27,996 bases of DNA, taken from positions 125,500-153,495 of the forward strand of contig BFEA01000219.1 of assembly GCA_003427395.1 (NCBI GenBank). The letters are read 5' to 3'. The stretch's first letter is position 1. The number at the start of each line of letters is the position of its first letter. Positions 26,100 through 27,996 of the stretch are shown in pieces. The notes under the pieces are model-generated. The model saw nothing but the letters and a program-made list of their open reading frames with translations, was not told where the DNA came from and did not search any database. The stretch comes from Chara braunii (taxonomy: Eukaryota > Streptophyta > Charophyceae > Charales > Characeae). The position numbers were made by a program, and so were the translations under genes.

Positions 26100-27240
26100 T
26101 GCGGAACATAAAAGACAGAGACTCCAAGCTATCTCTGCCGAGGGAAGCTATTGCAAGGAAGATGAGCATTAGCGAACTTCAGCAATCAAACAGCATCATA
26201 CATATGAGCCCAGATAGTCTTGACCTTGAACCACAGCAGACTTGCATCACGAGAATTACCAAATAAGAACACACCAAGAGTTCAAAATTGACAATGCTGA
26301 AGTAGTCCCATCATCATCAACTACGAACTAGAGTTGATATCCTATTGGCGCTCGGCGCCCAGACTACAGGTCGCAGATCCTATCTAGCCTATACTACGAA
26401 GCAGAATGATGACATCAACAGCGTTCCCAAAGTACGAGCATATGGCGACCAATGTCGCCCGCTTCAGCACCAGGTATGTCTCTCGTGACACTCACAACCC
26501 CGATCCACACCGCACAGATGCCACTAGCACCCCAAGGACCACCCTGCGCTTCACCTAGCATACAGCAGTGCAGCTTGGCTATGGCTGCGTGCTCCCTCCT
26601 ACTCGCCCGTGAGAGCATGAGTGCCAGCCAGCCAGCGGATTGCGCAGCAGCGCTCACGCAGCATGCAGCCAGCACCCGAATGCCGAATGAGGAGGCAGGC
26701 CCTTCCCTATATCGAAGTGGCCTGCCTGCGTCCAGTCCAGGAAGCTTCCGGTAGGCCCCGGTAGGCACAGGCCCAGTCACGAAGAGAGCAGGCCTTGGGC
26801 CTGAAGTGGTTGCATGCGCTCAACTGCTTTCGGCCTGTGTTAGGCCCGGTACCCGTATCCAGCCCAGGGCCTGCTTCACATTCATTTACACAGGCGGCCC
26901 AGGNCCTGGATTCATTCAACCAACTGGCGCAACGCAACTGTCTGAATTTCCCCGATGCGGGGTTCCCTGAAGAATGAGGCCCGAAGGGCCTGTCGTGCCT
27001 GCCTTCACTTAGGGCGGCCGACCTTGTTGCAGATAGGGCCCCGTAGGGGATAAGCGGGCGTAGCCTCGCACTATCCCCATCTCTTGGGAAGCAGTGCCGA
27101 GGAGAGGACCTACTATTAAAGAGGAGGACTGGGTCATTAAAGTGCAACCGAACACGGTCCCAATGACGGCATACAAAGTCCACCAAGTAGCATAGCACAG
27201 CATACAACTCCTGACTTAAGACCCAGACTTGCTGGGTGCC
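26100..27240. other. No recognisable gene; small palindromes
   Basis: Nothing protein-like was recognised. Two adjacent hairpins occur: CCCCG/CGGGG at 26950-26962 and AGGCCC/GGGCCT at 26977-26991. One N lies at 26904. A minus-strand frame across part of this stretch is listed separately. Confidence 0.5.
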
Positions 27241-27666
27241 TGGTAGGCGAGGTCGAGTTGGAATGAGCTCCTCGTAGGCCAGGTCGACTTGGAATGAGCG
27301 CCTCGACTGTTGGGGAATGAAGAAAAACGTAAGTGAGAGGGAGTAGACAAATGTGTACCTACTAGAGTAGGAGAGTAGTCGAGGTGGTGGACACATCACG
27401 GAACAGTCCCTACATTGTTGTTTTGTGTTTATATTGTTCGAGGTGCAAAGTGGGCTTTCATTGTCAAGAAACTTCAGTGTTCCGTGTGCTCTTAATTTGG
27501 TGTGCTGCTCATATTCGAACTTCGGGGTGCTTTTCCGACTTTCATCTTCATCTCTTGTAATTGAGAAATGTTCGAGAGATGGGACTTTCTTCTTCCTCCC
27601 TCCAGATATAATCGATTCCAGAGAGCGGGTACGTAAACAGGATAATACGCCACCGGCCAAATCCAA
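26707..27666 (-). CDS. Uncharacterised open frame, 319 codons, doubtful
   Basis: Open from an ATG at 27666 to a stop at 26707-26709, across one N. The translation is Arg/Ser/Leu-rich with no repeat, domain, signal or membrane segment I can name. It crosses the tandem 31-bp repeat at 27244-27305 and small palindromes. The length is notable, but composition and repeats argue for a chance frame in GC-rich noncoding DNA. Confidence 0.15.
   Translation of the reverse strand: MDLAGGVLSCLRTRSLESIISGGRKKKVPSLEHFSITRDEDESRKSTPKFEYEQHTKLRAHGTLKFLDNESPLCTSNNINTKQQCRDCSVMCPPPRLLSYSSRYTFVYSLSLTFFFIPQQSRRSFQVDLAYEELIPTRPRLPGTQQVWVLSQELYAVLCYLVDFVCRHWDRVRLHFNDPVLLFNSRSSPRHCFPRDGDSARLRPLIPYGALSATRSAALSEGRHDRPFGPHSSGNPASGKFRQLRCASWLNESRXWAACVNECEAGPGLDTGTGPNTGRKQLSACNHFRPKACSLRDWACAYRGLPEASWTGRRQATSI
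27244..27305. repeat. Tandem 31-bp direct repeat, two copies
   Basis: Copies 27244-27274 and 27275-27305 match at 28 of 31 positions (TAGGC.AGGTCGA.TTGGAATGAGC.CCTCG). Confidence 0.9.
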
Positions 27667-27710
27667 CCATCCCAGCTCTTGTGATGTAATTCTGCTTTCA
27701 ACACCAAGTG

Positions 27711-27933
27711 CGGCGGTTTTCTGCTGTTCATTCTCTTCTTTCTTCTTTTCTTTCTCTACTCAGCTTTCCATTTTCTACTCTGTTCCCCTCTTCTCCCCCT
27801 CCCTCCAGATGGTCTTGAGATGTTCACACTGCAAGACAAATTTGAGAGAGTGGAGAGAAAGCTTGCGCGGCCTCAGTCCCAAAGGTGATCGAACCCACGG
27901 CGGTTTTCTGTTTGGGGTTTTCTGTTGTTCATT

Positions 27934-27940
<7 letters not shown>
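27711..27940. repeat. Spaced direct repeat CGGCGGTTTTCTG...TTGTTCATTCTCTTCT
   Basis: The phrase at 27711-27739 recurs at 27898-27940, where a partial duplication of TTTGGGGTTTTCTG is inserted. Both copies run into pyrimidine-rich sequence. It may be part of a larger element crossing the right edge. Confidence 0.7.

Positions 27941-27996
<56 letters not shown>
27937..27996. repeat. (CT)n microsatellite at window edge
   Basis: A CT dinucleotide run reaching the end of the window; full length not visible. Confidence 0.95.

Overview
The window looks like a repeat-dense nuclear segment from a streptophyte green alga, most probably a charophyte of the Chara type. I infer this from the kinds of elements present (a chromodomain Ty3/gypsy element primed by an initiator-Met-like tRNA, an N-terminal GIY-YIG Penelope-like element, APE-type LINEs) and from protein style. 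No database check was possible. I find no intact host gene. Almost everything recognisable is a mobile element, and nearly all of them are broken by stops, frameshifts or nested insertions.

Layout. (1) 1-1441, minus strand: the 5' part of an LTR retroelement, with a decayed gag (zinc knuckle, in-frame stops, a frame-breaking 59-bp tandem duplication) and a primer-binding site at 1430-1441. The sequence above it (1442 to about 3460) is noncoding and probably LTR plus flank. (2) About 3858-8388, plus strand: a Penelope-like element (PLE) with an ORF1 (degraded zinc knuckle, coiled coil, SAP-like end), a GIY-YIG nuclease segment, a PLE-type reverse transcriptase and, about 700 bp further on, a TATA box, a perfect hairpin and a complete hammerhead ribozyme. 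(3) 8968-18176, minus strand: a full-length Ty3/gypsy chromovirus with two LTRs, TG...CA ends, AGTC target duplication, PBS, polypurine tract, gag, protease, RT, RNase H, integrase and chromodomain. Its long leader holds a GGTCAAC array, a poly-T run, a 474-base assembly gap and a TC microsatellite. It is inserted into older sequence that continues from 8967 to 18181. (4) 18181-21201, plus: a glutamine-rich ORF1-like remnant, a possible LINE C-terminal remnant and a poly(A) tract. (5) 21202-21342: a short segment ending in a second poly(A). (6) 21343-25896, plus: a decayed LINE with ORF1 tail, a 12-copy minisatellite, an APE endonuclease and an RT. It is interrupted by a 67-bp tandem duplication and a 16-nt match to the 3' end of bacterial/plastid 16S rRNA. 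(7) 25902-26046: a tRNA-headed Pol III unit (SINE-like) with A box, B box, a terminal stem and a T6 terminator. (8) 26100-27996: no recognisable gene, only small repeats and a CT microsatellite at the edge.

The most interesting object is the PLE. An N-terminal-type GIY-YIG nuclease, a gag-like ORF1 and a hammerhead ribozyme placed directly behind a promoter-like TATA/hairpin occur together in one element. The copy is probably dead (first Asp of the RT YxDD box is Asn, one zinc-knuckle Cys is Phe, stops between domains), but the ribozyme fold is complete.
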